A stretch of DNA of 64,000 nucleotides, taken from contig NZ_CP058910.1 in the NCBI RefSeq assembly GCF_013415885.1, positions 1,798,001 through 1,862,000 of the forward strand, read 5' to 3'. The notes beneath the pieces were generated by a model. The model was not told the DNA's origin. It saw nothing but the letters and a program-made list of their open reading frames with translations, and searched no databases. Each line of letters begins with the position of its first letter. Within the stretch, counting starts at the first letter, position 1. Source of the DNA: Halosimplex rubrum (GTDB lineage: Archaea > Halobacteriota > Halobacteria > Halobacteriales > Haloarculaceae). The translations under genes and the position numbers were made by a program. Positions 37,821-45,227 of the stretch are shown piece after piece.

Positions 37821-38800
37821 CGGTCGTCACCTCCCGAAACCTCGTCGTCGGGTTCGGGCACCGGCATGAGGATGGCCTTCCCTCCGTCAGTATTGATGTT
37901 CGCGAGGTACCAGCGGTGGGTCTCCATCAAGTTGGTGAACGTGTGGTCCTCAGTCCCCTGGATGCTGACTCGGAGCCCGAGACCACACGGCTCGATAGCT
38001 GAGACGAACGGCTTTTGCTCCAATCGTTCCTCGACGTAGTCCCGCGACGATGGGGTCTTCACGTCAGTCCCACCGTCGGTCATCGGGACGGGGTCCTCAT
38101 CCTCTGTGTCAGTGTGCCGGTCGAGCAGGGTCTGGAGTTCGTCGGCCGGGACGTGCTCGCCGTCGGTGTCCTGCCCCCCGTCGGTTATCACGACCGGCTG
38201 CTGGAGCGAGACGACGAGCATCGTATAGTCGCCAGCACCGTCGGTCTTCGCGTAGGGGACACTACCGTTCGTGGACCCGCCGTCCGTGTATTCGACGGTC
38301 GCGCCGGACAGCCCCCGTAGCAGGTCCTTCTCCGCATCCTCTTCGAGGTCGCTGTGGTCGACAACGATCTCGGTCGCGATGTAGTCCCCGCCGTCGGTGA
38401 GCCCATTTGCGACCTCGGCGAGCGCCTCAGCATGAAGCGTGCGGTCACGGCCGTCAGCGATGATGTGGATCGTCACCGACGCGATCTCGTCGGTCACGTC
38501 CGTTCGGGTGATGTCTGATGGGCGCGAATCGGCCATCACCATGCCCCCGTCGGCTCGGATGCCCGCCCCGGGGTTACGGATCTGCCACGTCGTCCCGTTG
38601 CTGGACTTGCGACCGGACCAGCGCTCGACGACGCCGCGGTCGGCCAGCTGGGCGAGTCGTTTCCCGATGGACTTGCACGTCGACGGGTCGGCATCGAGGC
38701 CGAGTTCCGCAGCGACGTGGCGGGACTTGATGTGCGTGCGGCCGCGCTCGTCGAGCGAGCGAACGGCGTCGCGCACGTCCACGCGGTCGACGCTCGTCAT
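37817..38800 (-). CDS. Viral wHTH protein with repeated TDGG linkers
   Basis: The 327-residue protein opens with a winged-helix domain (residues ~5-75; RDAVRSLDERGRTHIKSRHV). A domain of alternating strands follows (IASVTIHIIADGRDRTLHAE), then a string of segments separated by five T/DGG linkers and a C-terminal beta-rich domain. It is coupled by ATGA to the upstream broken wHTH gene. It is likely a regulator of the early region. Confidence 0.72.
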   Translation of the reverse strand: MTSVDRVDVRDAVRSLDERGRTHIKSRHVAAELGLDADPSTCKSIGKRLAQLADRGVVERWSGRKSSNGTTWQIRNPGAGIRADGGMVMADSRPSDITRTDVTDEIASVTIHIIADGRDRTLHAEALAEVANGLTDGGDYIATEIVVDHSDLEEDAEKDLLRGLSGATVEYTDGGSTNGSVPYAKTDGAGDYTMLVVSLQQPVVITDGGQDTDGEHVPADELQTLLDRHTDTEDEDPVPMTDGGTDVKTPSSRDYVEERLEQKPFVSAIEPCGLGLRVSIQGTEDHTFTNLMETHRWYLANINTDGGKAILMPVPEPDDEVSGGDDR

Positions 38801-39190
38801 CGCTGGTCCCCCGTGACTTCGACGGCGGTCGCGAGTAGCTCGACGGCGGCCTCGGTGGCCGCGGTCGCCTGGACCTCCTGGTCGTCGGCCACGTCGACGA
38901 TCCCCAGCTGGTCGAGCTTCGGGCAGGTGCGTCTGGTACAGCGAAACGTAGACGCGCTTGCGCTCCTGGTGGGTCAGGTCGGCGATTGCGCAGTCGTACT
39001 CCTCGCTCGCGACGACCTCCGTCAGGTCGCCCAGGTCGACCGTCTCGAGCTCGGCGACCGCGCGAACGACGCGCCGGCGCCGGTCACTCCGCAGCGCCTC
39101 GAACAGGTCGTCGGCGTCGATGTCGGTCGTGACCGGCTCGGGGGCGGTCTCGACCTCGCTTTCGTCGGCGAACAGCTTGAGCCCGAACAT
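38797..39190 (-). pseudogene. DUF7344-type wHTH gene with one-base frameshift
   Basis: Translation from ATG 39190 gives MFGLKLFADESEVETAPEPV and the DUF7344 wHTH core DLFEALRSDRRRRVVRAVAE up to VSLYQTHLP. It then runs into an Arg/Gly-rich nonsense frame. Deleting one C at the CCC tract (plus-strand 38921-38923) restores THLPKLDQLGIVDVADDQEV and an end at 38797 whose TGA overlaps the next ATG (ATGA). The gene is therefore either newly broken, mis-sequenced or frameshifted in translation. Its start also overlaps the gene upstream by ATGA. Confidence 0.8.
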
Positions 39191-39717
39191 CAGGCCCCAC
39201 CTCGTGCGAGTTCGCGGCCGGTGTTGCGCTCGATCGTCTCGCCCCAGTCGTCGATGATGTCCGATCCGTTGTCGCTCAGGGCGTAGACGCGCCCCTTCTT
39301 GACATCGTCGTCGACCAGCAGCTCCACCACGTTGTCTTCGCGGAGGTTCCCGAGTGCGCGGGAGACATGGGCGATGCCGACATCCTCCTCGTCGGCGATC
39401 GTCGACGGCGTCGCCGGCCCGCTGGATAGGCAGGCGACGACAGCCATCCGGTAGGTCGACGAGAGCAGCGACGCAGCCGCGGGGGGCATGGTCTGCCCGC
39501 CGTCGGCAACTATCCGGCGACCGTCGGCGGCCATCTGGCCGCTATCCTCATGGGCGTGCCCGCTCGACTGTTCGACTGCAGGAGCCCCAACCCCTGCCGA
39601 AGTTTTCCGCGTGGACTCGGTCGGCGAGTCCTGACTATCACGATCGTTCGCACGATCGGCGGTTCTGCTCGTGTTGTGGGCCGTATTCTTAAGGCCCGTG
39701 TACTCTTTCTGTCGCAT
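39190..39717 (-). CDS. MarR-like winged-helix regulator, first gene of the leftward early operon
   Basis: The 175-residue protein has a ~75-residue disordered Ser/Thr/Asp-rich N-terminus and a C-terminal wHTH (residues ~85-150; LLSSTYRMAVVACLSSGPAT, then STIADEEDVGIAHVSRAL as recognition part and a wing). It is divergent from the PhiH1-like repressor, with 207 bases of AT-rich control region between. The start could also be internal. It probably helps decide between lysogeny and lytic growth. Confidence 0.72.
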   Translation of the reverse strand: MRQKEYTGLKNTAHNTSRTADRANDRDSQDSPTESTRKTSAGVGAPAVEQSSGHAHEDSGQMAADGRRIVADGGQTMPPAAASLLSSTYRMAVVACLSSGPATPSTIADEEDVGIAHVSRALGNLREDNVVELLVDDDVKKGRVYALSDNGSDIIDDWGETIERNTGRELARGGA

Positions 39718-39839
39718 GGGTCGTTCGAAACCTCGTGGTGAGGTGACCGCTGACCCACCCGGCGTGTTGGCGCACGTCGGACCTTTTCAGGCCCGAAAGG
39801 GCGGGTCATAAGACTGTATTACCGCCTGCTACAAATAGG

Positions 39840-39860
39840 TTGGTGCTAAGTAAGCACCAT
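39840..39860. promoter_or_regulatory. Palindrome TGGTGCT-AAGTA-AGCACCA
   Basis: Perfect 7-bp arms (39841-39847 and 39853-39859) with a 5-base spacer lie between the divergent early operon and the repressor gene. It is a candidate repressor operator. Confidence 0.5.
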
Positions 39861-39897
39861 ATGCGAATGAGTGGGGCGTAGATATAAATGAGAAAGC

Positions 39898-39918
39898 ACC
39901 GAATAACGCATTATCGGT
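39898..39918. promoter_or_regulatory. Imperfect 21-bp palindrome at the repressor promoter
   Basis: ACCGAATAACGCATTATCGGT is palindromic at both ends (ACCGA/TCGGT) and AT-rich in the middle. It covers the expected TATA position of the gene starting at 39925. It may serve as both promoter and operator. Confidence 0.4.
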
Positions 39919-39924
39919 AGGAAT

Positions 39925-40218
39925 ATGAGTTGTAGACCGGACTCTGCGCGCGTGGTGAGACAGCGAGCCGACTGGATGCGACCCGTCGACGAGCGCATCC
40001 TCGAAACGATGCGCGACGAGGGGAACATGACGCCCCGAGCGCTCGCTGACTTCGATGTCACTTCCCAGAGCCACGGTAGCGATCGCCTGTCCACCCTTGC
40101 GCGCGCTGGCTTGGTTGAGAAGATCTCTCGCGGCCTCTACCGCCTTACCGACGAGGGGGAGGCGTTCCTCAACGAGGATCTCGACGCCAGCACGCTCCCC
40201 GACCCGACCGACGACTGA
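39925..40218 (+). CDS. PhiH1-like phage repressor (winged helix)
   Basis: The 97-residue protein matches the haloarchaeal PhiH1 repressor family: QRADWMRPVDERILETMRDE, then LTPRALADF-like helices, RLSTLARAGLVEKISRGLYR, and LTDEGEAFLNEDLDAS at the end. Such proteins repress early genes of temperate haloviruses. It stands divergent from the early operon across two palindromes. Confidence 0.82.
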   Translation: MSCRPDSARVVRQRADWMRPVDERILETMRDEGNMTPRALADFDVTSQSHGSDRLSTLARAGLVEKISRGLYRLTDEGEAFLNEDLDASTLPDPTDD

Positions 40219-40223
40219 CATCG

Positions 40224-40472
40224 TCACGCGGGCTGGGCCATCCTCGCGAGGTTGTCTTCGAGCCACTCGGGCGTCTCCAGATCGGCAGGCTCGCCGTCGC
40301 GACGGCTTACTTCGACGCTGAACTCGCCGCCTGGCACCTCCAGGTGGACGATCCACTCGCGGTCCTCTGGCCCCGAAATCTTGAATCGGCGACCCTCGGC
40401 GGTGTCTTCGAGGTGGATCACGTCGGCGTCTTCGCCGCCGTACGTTCGGATCGTGGTTGTCTGTCCCGACAT
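40224..40472 (-). CDS. Small viral protein, function unknown
   Basis: The 82-residue protein (MSGQTTTIRTYGGEDADVIH) has a beta-rich core and no Cys cluster. The ATG at 40472 is chosen over a GTG six bases upstream because TTTATA lies 23-28 bases before it. It converges on the repressor gene. Confidence 0.65.
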   Translation of the reverse strand: MSGQTTTIRTYGGEDADVIHLEDTAEGRRFKISGPEDREWIVHLEVPGGEFSVEVSRRDGEPADLETPEWLEDNLARMAQPA

Positions 40473-40479
40473 ACACACT

Positions 40480-40489
40480 TGCGTACGCA
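40480..40489. promoter_or_regulatory. Palindrome TGCGTACGCA between TATA box and start
   Basis: The perfect 10-base palindrome sits between the TTTATA box (40495-40500, minus strand) and the ATG at 40472, over the likely start of transcription. It is a candidate operator. Confidence 0.45.
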
Positions 40490-40512
40490 GGGGGTATAAA
40501 AACAGATTCCGA

Positions 40513-40529
40513 GGGGGGTTCTCGAAAGC
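40513..40529 (+). repeat. Direct repeat 1 flanking the Orc1/Cdc6 gene
   Basis: GGGGGGTTCTCGAAAGC lies directly at the end of the orc gene. It matches the copy at 41596-41612 at 16 of 17 bases in the same orientation. A G-string next to a short motif resembles origin recognition boxes of haloarchaea. Confidence 0.55.
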
Positions 40530-41557
40530 TACGGGAACCCGGGGGCGGCGTACCCGCTGTCGTCGATGCGGTAGGTCTTGCCCCGCGTCGCGCCCTCGGC
40601 GACCAGCAACCCGTAGGAGACCATCTTCCGCAGGTAGTTACTGGCCGTTTTCGAACTCCGTGGGTCGGCCACGCGGTCGGCGTATCGGTCGTGCGCCCCG
40701 GCCGGTGAGATCTCGCCCGCATCTCGCACGACCTCGTAGAGCGTCCGCTGGTGGTGGGTAAGCCGCGCCAGCGTCTCCTCGTGTAACTCGCGACTGGCCG
40801 TCTCCACAGCGCTGGCGATGTGGCCGTCAGTGATCGACTCGGCGTCGCCCTCGTATGCGTGCTCGGCGGCCGCCCGCAGGATGCAGATGCCCAGTCGCGC
40901 GTCCCCGTCGGCGGCCTCCGCGATGTGTTCGATCTGCAGGTCCGAGAGCGGCGTTCCGGCAAGGGCGTGCTCGGCCCGCCGTGCGAGGATCCGCGTCAGC
41001 TGGGTGACTGAGTAGTCGCCGAACTGCAGGTACCGACTCTCACCCAGCTGACCCCAGACCGCCCCGACGGTGTCGTCGAGCTCGTCGCGGTCGTTGACGA
41101 TCCCGACAACCGTGAGGTTCGGCGCGGCGGCGAGCGCGTCGAGTGGCGCGGGGTCCTGCACCATCTCCAGTTCGTCGAGGACGACCACGCGCGACCGGTC
41201 GGTCTCGGCCTGAAGCGCGTCGACAAGCGTGGACTGCGGCGTCGAGTTTTCGTGGACAACGCGCAGCGAGAGTTCGTCGACGACATCCGAGAGGAGGTGG
41301 TACTCGTCGTAGTCTCGCCAGCAGTCGACGTAGGCGGTGACCACGTCGTCTCGGGAGTCGTACCGCCGGAGCGTGTGCCGGGCGACCATCGTCTTCCCGG
41401 TGCCGGGCGGACCGTGGAGGATGAACGGATCCGCCGCGCGGCCGTGGATGAGGTCCTGTACGGCCTGCTCGACATCGCTTAAGTGGTGCCCGCGGTAGAC
41501 GATTAGCTCCTGATCCGGCACCTCGTTGTGGTTCAGGGCCCGCGGACTTCGGATCAC
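40529..41557 (-). CDS. cdc6: Orc1/Cdc6-family replication initiator (viral)
   Basis: The 342-residue AAA+ protein has Walker A in LHGPPGTGKTMVARHTL (residues ~43-59), Walker B VVVLDELEM, a sensor-1-like VVGIVNDRD and sensor-2 region GDARLGICILRAAAEHA. A C-terminal winged-helix (residues ~265-340) follows. It would mark and open an origin. The GTG at 41557 fits a TATA box TTTTATAA centred 27 bases upstream (41581-41588). Direct repeats bracket the gene. It is shorter than chromosomal Orc1 and looks like a viral or plasmid-type copy. Confidence 0.87.
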   Translation of the reverse strand: MIRSPRALNHNEVPDQELIVYRGHHLSDVEQAVQDLIHGRAADPFILHGPPGTGKTMVARHTLRRYDSRDDVVTAYVDCWRDYDEYHLLSDVVDELSLRVVHENSTPQSTLVDALQAETDRSRVVVLDELEMVQDPAPLDALAAAPNLTVVGIVNDRDELDDTVGAVWGQLGESRYLQFGDYSVTQLTRILARRAEHALAGTPLSDLQIEHIAEAADGDARLGICILRAAAEHAYEGDAESITDGHIASAVETASRELHEETLARLTHHQRTLYEVVRDAGEISPAGAHDRYADRVADPRSSKTASNYLRKMVSYGLLVAEGATRGKTYRIDDSGYAAPGFP

Positions 41558-41595
41558 GATCCGACATGTGATAGAAGTGGTTATAAAAGCAACGT

Positions 41596-41612
41596 GGGGG
41601 GTTCTGGAAAGC
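41596..41612 (+). repeat. Direct repeat 2 flanking the Orc1/Cdc6 gene
   Basis: GGGGGGTTCTGGAAAGC is in the same orientation as the copy at 40513 and lies just upstream of the orc TATA box. Confidence 0.55.
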
Positions 41613-41630
41613 ATCCGGGACGTTCGGGAC

Positions 41631-41682
41631 CGTCTTATGTAACAGTCGTCCCTTCAGACAAGGCTATTCGTTACATAAGACG
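41631..41682. repeat. Perfect 13-bp inverted repeat near the orc promoter
   Basis: CGTCTTATGTAAC (41631-41643) and GTTACATAAGACG (41670-41682) are exact inverse copies with 26 bases between. They lie between orc and the divergent gene at 41739. They could be initiator sites, an operator, or a cruciform at an origin. Confidence 0.6.
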
Positions 41683-41738
41683 GGCACGGCGCCGGGTGGC
41701 CCCCGAGATTTATCCGGCCAGTCCGCGGAGTCTGGGGC

Positions 41739-42200
41739 ATGTTCCGCCAGCTGGTCGAGCGGATGTTCGGCGGCGACGCTTACGATGAGCTGGATCACGA
41801 CGCGGTGCGCGAGGGCCTGGAGCGCGACCGGGCCAAGCGCGAGCCGGCGTTCGACCGCCGCGACGAGTACGAGTACGACCACTTCACCGACGCGATGGAG
41901 GACATTCGGGAACTGAAACGCGAGCGGCGCCACGACGAGGTCGAGGACCTTCTGCTGTGGTGTATCGACTACGCAGAGGCCGAGGCCGAGCGGTCGGTGG
42001 AGCTGGACGGTTTCGGCGCAGCGCCGCCGGCCTACTACCGGCATCTGGCGATCGTCTACCGGAAGGAAAACCGGTACGGCGATGAGGTCGCGCTTCTCGA
42101 TCGGTATGTAGAGTTTCACCGGCAACTTGACGACCACGTCGGCGACGATCTCCTGGGGCGCCGAGAGCGGGCCCGGAAGCTGGCTGCAGATCCGAGCTAA
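41739..42200 (+). CDS. Viral helical protein, TPR-like
   Basis: The 153-residue, highly charged, mostly helical protein (MFRQLVERMFGGDAYDELDH) has a repeated helix pair around AYYRHLAIVYRKENRYGDEV that looks like a TPR unit. GATTTATCC lies about 27 bases before the ATG. It is divergent from orc. It may be a partner of replication or only nearby. Confidence 0.65.
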   Translation: MFRQLVERMFGGDAYDELDHDAVREGLERDRAKREPAFDRRDEYEYDHFTDAMEDIRELKRERRHDEVEDLLLWCIDYAEAEAERSVELDGFGAAPPAYYRHLAIVYRKENRYGDEVALLDRYVEFHRQLDDHVGDDLLGRRERARKLAADPS

Positions 42201-42202
42201 CC

Positions 42203-43009
42203 TCACTCGGGCGTCTCTCGAAGTGAGACAGACCACTCCCTGTCGAACCGGGGTTCGAGGAACACGTACCCGTCGTAATCGATTATCTGGTCCCCGCGGT
42301 ACAGCAGATCAAAATCGTTCCAGTTCCAGTCCCGAATGTATCCACGGCGGTCGGAATCGGTATCGACCGAAACGGTCGTTCTTCCGGATACCTCGATTGG
42401 CCCCAGTACGTCGTAGCTCGACCCAGACTCTGAGAAGGGGAGCGACGTGGCGGTCTCTGGATTCCGTTCAGGTGGGCGGATCGTCACTGACCAGTCTCCC
42501 CCAGTGCGGATCTGGTACCTGTGGGGGCGGTCCGGGACAACGACCGAGCACGTGCCGGTCGACACGCCGTCGATGTTGGCGAACGTGACGGTCCTGGCCG
42601 CTCCCTGGGTGGTTGTGTAGGACAGTTGCAGCTTCCCGCCTGCGAAATCGAATTCGAATAGGAGTGCGGTGTCGGTGAGGACCAGCTCTTTCGTTTCGTA
42701 GGCATCCTCGCCGGATAGCTCAAGCGGGAATGTGATCCCGGGAGTCGTGGTCGGTGTCGGTGAGTGGGTCGGTGACTTGGTCGCTGTCGGGGACGGTTTC
42801 TCTGTGGGTTTCGCTGTCGGTGGAAGCGCCTCCGGGGTTGAACCTGACCTTGTAGTACGAACCTGCGCATCAGTATTCGTCTGCGTTTGTGGGTCCGCAT
42901 CGGTCCTATTCGGACCGCTCGTGTCAGTTCTGGTCCTCTCGTCGGAGGAACAACCTGCTATCAGTCCCGCCGTGATCCCAAACCCCTGTAAAAAACGCCG
43001 CCTGTCCAT
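42203..43009 (-). CDS. Tat-exported lipoprotein, cargo (moron) gene of the provirus
   Basis: The 268-residue protein starts MDRRRFLQGFGITAGLIAGC: a twin-Arg motif plus lipobox, so it is exported folded and lipid-anchored. A Pro/Thr/Ser/Lys-rich linker (residues ~35-90) leads to a beta-rich domain (FPLELSGEDAYETKELVLTD). Its base composition is less GC-rich than its neighbours. It sits alone between operons. It may alter the host surface or block superinfection, which is inferred. Confidence 0.65.
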   Translation of the reverse strand: MDRRRFLQGFGITAGLIAGCSSDERTRTDTSGPNRTDADPQTQTNTDAQVRTTRSGSTPEALPPTAKPTEKPSPTATKSPTHSPTPTTTPGITFPLELSGEDAYETKELVLTDTALLFEFDFAGGKLQLSYTTTQGAARTVTFANIDGVSTGTCSVVVPDRPHRYQIRTGGDWSVTIRPPERNPETATSLPFSESGSSYDVLGPIEVSGRTTVSVDTDSDRRGYIRDWNWNDFDLLYRGDQIIDYDGYVFLEPRFDREWSVSLRETPE

Positions 43010-43062
43010 ACCCGCGGCTATTGACACGCAACTAAGAGAAACTACCGGCGAAAACAGGTCCG

Positions 43063-43521
43063 TTAGTCCATCGGCGGCGACACCGGCACGTCGCTGTGGT
43101 CGGTCAACGGGTCCTCGGTCTCGTCGGCGATCCCGCACGCTTGGTCGTGGACGACCTCGAACACATCCTCGTCGAGATTCCCGCAGTGGCACATGAACGC
43201 GAGAACCTCGCCCTCGTGGAGTCCGCCGCGACCCTCGGTCTCGGCGAACTCGACGACCGTGATCGGATGGGCCTCGTCGAACTCCGGCGTCGACCGCCCC
43301 GGCACGTCGGGGACCAGCTCGTCGTAGTGGTCGCGGCCGTGCTCGCCGGCGAGGCTGCAGTCTTCGTCGTGCCAGATCTGGTCGAGCGTCTCGTCGGCCT
43401 GCATGCACTCGGGGCAGAGGTAGCCCGCGCACTCGCCGACGTAGTGGTCCGTCTCGCGCGGCTCCGTAACGACGAGGCGCTGGATCTGCGTCCCGTCGAG
43501 GTCCTCGCGGGTCACCCTCAT
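43063..43521 (-). CDS. Viral zinc-binding protein
   Basis: The 152-residue protein has several Cys/His pairs: LCPECM, HDEDC, FMCHCG and DQAC. It is probably a multi-zinc structural or RNA/DNA-binding protein. It is the last gene of the second leftward operon and overlaps its upstream neighbour by ATGA. Confidence 0.65.
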   Translation of the reverse strand: MRVTREDLDGTQIQRLVVTEPRETDHYVGECAGYLCPECMQADETLDQIWHDEDCSLAGEHGRDHYDELVPDVPGRSTPEFDEAHPITVVEFAETEGRGGLHEGEVLAFMCHCGNLDEDVFEVVHDQACGIADETEDPLTDHSDVPVSPPMD

Positions 43522-43784
43522 CGGTCCGCGGCCTCCGGACCCGTGATGGACATCGCCGCCCCGTCCCCTGGCGGCACGAGCTCGACGGCGTCGGCAGCCG
43601 CGGCGTCGATCGTGACCTCCAGGTCGGCCGCGGTCTCGCCACCGAGCGGCCGCCACTCGCCGTCGTCGAGCTGCTCCTCGACGCGCGACCAGCCGCCCGG
43701 GCTCTCCCGGACGAACCGCACGCGCCGGCGCCGCGAGGACTGGTCGACGAACTCGAAGGTGACCTCGGGCCCCTCCTCAGACAT
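43518..43784 (-). CDS. Small viral protein, function unknown
   Basis: The 88-residue protein (MSEEGPEVTFEFVDQSSRRR) is beta-rich with a central basic patch. It overlaps neighbours by 4 and 8 bases in the second early operon. Confidence 0.62.
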   Translation of the reverse strand: MSEEGPEVTFEFVDQSSRRRRVRFVRESPGGWSRVEEQLDDGEWRPLGGETAADLEVTIDAAAADAVELVPPGDGAAMSITGPEAADR

Positions 43785-44082
43785 CGGCCACCTCGCTGTG
43801 GAGCTGCGCGGTCCGCCGCAACCGCGACCGCGGGTAGGCGTAGCGCGTCAGGTGGTCCACGTCGGCGGTCGTTCGCCCGGGGAAGACCGCCTCGACAACG
43901 CGGTCGTCGGCGGGGAACTCGGGATTGACATCGGCGACGGTCAGGTCGTCGTCGACCGCGACCTCGTCGGCGCGCTCGGCCGGCGTACCGACCACGAGCA
44001 TGGTCGCGGCCTCGTCGGGGTCGTCCTCTTGGCGGTCCTGGACGTGGTCGCCGACGTGGAGCTGCGGGCGGTCGTCGGTCAT
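43777..44082 (-). CDS. Small viral protein, function unknown
   Basis: The 101-residue acidic protein (MTDDRPQLHVGDHVQDRQED) has a LHVGDHV start as in SH3-like beta barrels. It is translationally coupled by ATGA to the 44-residue gene upstream. Confidence 0.62.
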   Translation of the reverse strand: MTDDRPQLHVGDHVQDRQEDDPDEAATMLVVGTPAERADEVAVDDDLTVADVNPEFPADDRVVEAVFPGRTTADVDHLTRYAYPRSRLRRTAQLHSEVADV

Positions 44083-44213
44083 GCGCCCCTCCCGTCGTCA
44101 GCTCGCGACCCGCGGCGCAGGTACTCCAGCGCGTCGACGTCGTCCGGGCCGTGGGACTGGACGACCAGCCCCTCCCAGATGCGTTGCTCGTCGACATCGG
44201 ACCACTTGCTCAT
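44079..44213 (-). CDS. 44-residue viral micro-protein
   Basis: ATG 44213 gives MSKWSDVDEQRIWEGLVVQS, ending at a TGA that overlaps the next ATG (ATGA). Its own start overlaps the previous stop (TGATG). The chain of overlaps supports a real gene despite its length. Function is unknown. Confidence 0.6.
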   Translation of the reverse strand: MSKWSDVDEQRIWEGLVVQSHGPDDVDALEYLRRGSRADDGRGA

Positions 44214-44356
44214 CACGCATCACGCTCCAGAGTCGGGAGGTCGCGACCGCCACACTCGGGACAGCACCCGTCGACGGTCAGCCAGTCACCGGTGAACCCA
44301 CAGTCCCGGCAGTCCCAGACGAACCCGTTGGCGGTCGGGTACGCGGCGTCGGCCAT
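44213..44356 (-). CDS. 47-residue zinc-ribbon protein
   Basis: ATG 44356 gives a protein with CRDCG and CCPECGGRD pairs (residues ~16-38), a compact zinc ribbon. Both ends overlap neighbouring start or stop codons. It probably binds zinc and nucleic acid or protein. Confidence 0.65.
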   Translation of the reverse strand: MADAAYPTANGFVWDCRDCGFTGDWLTVDGCCPECGGRDLPTLERDA

Positions 44357-44664
44357 CAGGCACCCCCCTCCGCGTACCGCCCGACCACGTCACGCTCGAC
44401 CGCGCGGATACTGGCGCCACCCGGACGGTCGTTCCGGGCGATCGCCGACTCGACTCGCTCGCGGACGAACTCGACGGAGACGGACCGCGAACGGCTGTGG
44501 CCGCACTTCTGAAACTGCCAGCCACACTGCTCGTCGGCGAAGTAGTACTGCGTCGCGCTCGGCGCCGGCGGCTGGACGCGTAGCGCGAGGTCGCCGTCGA
44601 GGGCGGCCGCGTTGGCCTCGTCGGTCGATGCGATCGTGTCGCCGGGCTGGACGTCGTCGGCCAT
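44356..44664 (-). CDS. Small viral protein, function unknown
   Basis: The 102-residue protein (MADDVQPGDTIASTDEANAA) has a CGWQFQKCGHSRSRS segment near its middle. Its ATG is at 44664, with an alternative GTG three bases upstream that makes a GTGA overlap. It is in the second early operon. Confidence 0.6.
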   Translation of the reverse strand: MADDVQPGDTIASTDEANAAALDGDLALRVQPPAPSATQYYFADEQCGWQFQKCGHSRSRSVSVEFVRERVESAIARNDRPGGASIRAVERDVVGRYAEGGA

Positions 44665-45044
44665 CACTCGCCCCTCCAGTCGATCGGGCCGCCGCCGTGG
44701 CGCTCGCGGTCGTCGGGCATCTCGAAGTCGGCGTCGGGGTGGGCGTCGATGAACGCCAGCGCGGCGTCGCGAGCGGTCTGTTTGCCGACGAGCGTGTGCG
44801 AGAGGTCGGCGCCGACGTCGTCGCGAACGCGGGCGACGTAGCCCGACTCGTCGGTCGCGGTCATCGGGTCGGCCATCTGGGTCGGCCGAGACATCGACTC
44901 GATCGTGACGCGTAAGCCCGAGTCGTGCTCGAAGGCCTCGGTGTAGCCGTGGGGCAGCTGGTCGTCGTCGAGGCGCTCCCAGCCCGCGGGGAGGTCGTCG
45001 GTCTGTTCGATACCGTTAACAGCGGTGGATGCGTTGGTTGCCAT
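44664..45044 (-). CDS. Viral protein, first gene of the second leftward operon
   Basis: The 126-residue protein (MATNASTAVNGIEQTDDLPA) contains LPAGWERLDDDQLPHGYTEA, a WW-like start, then a helical region. A TTG frame extends it by five residues upstream, but the ATG is more likely. It lies opposite a wHTH gene across a 180-base AT-rich control region. Confidence 0.6.
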   Translation of the reverse strand: MATNASTAVNGIEQTDDLPAGWERLDDDQLPHGYTEAFEHDSGLRVTIESMSRPTQMADPMTATDESGYVARVRDDVGADLSHTLVGKQTARDAALAFIDAHPDADFEMPDDRERHGGGPIDWRGE

Positions 45045-45147
45045 TGCTTGGTTCTCCAAGCAGGTCGGGCGTGCTGGAACACGCGCCGGCCATCTTCTGA
45101 CCGGGGCTCCCTGCTTACCCTACAGTACACACCCAGTCTACTTAACC

Positions 45148-45160
45148 GTTACGTTGTAAC
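45148..45160. promoter_or_regulatory. Palindrome GTTAC-GTT-GTAAC in divergent control region
   Basis: Perfect 5-bp arms lie between the leftward operon (start 45044) and the rightward wHTH gene (start 45228). Two direct copies of CAGTACAC flank it at 45123-45130 and 45171-45178. It is likely an operator. Confidence 0.45.
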
Positions 45161-45227
45161 AACTACTGTCCAGTACACCAAAAAGTACAATAGCACGGGC
45201 ACGCACAGTTACACTTGAGGGATAGCA

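Noticed and set aside
40513-40529. The G-string repeat as terminal repeats of an insertion sequence around orc
   Set aside because: The copies are direct, not inverted, no transposase lies between them and no target duplication is seen.
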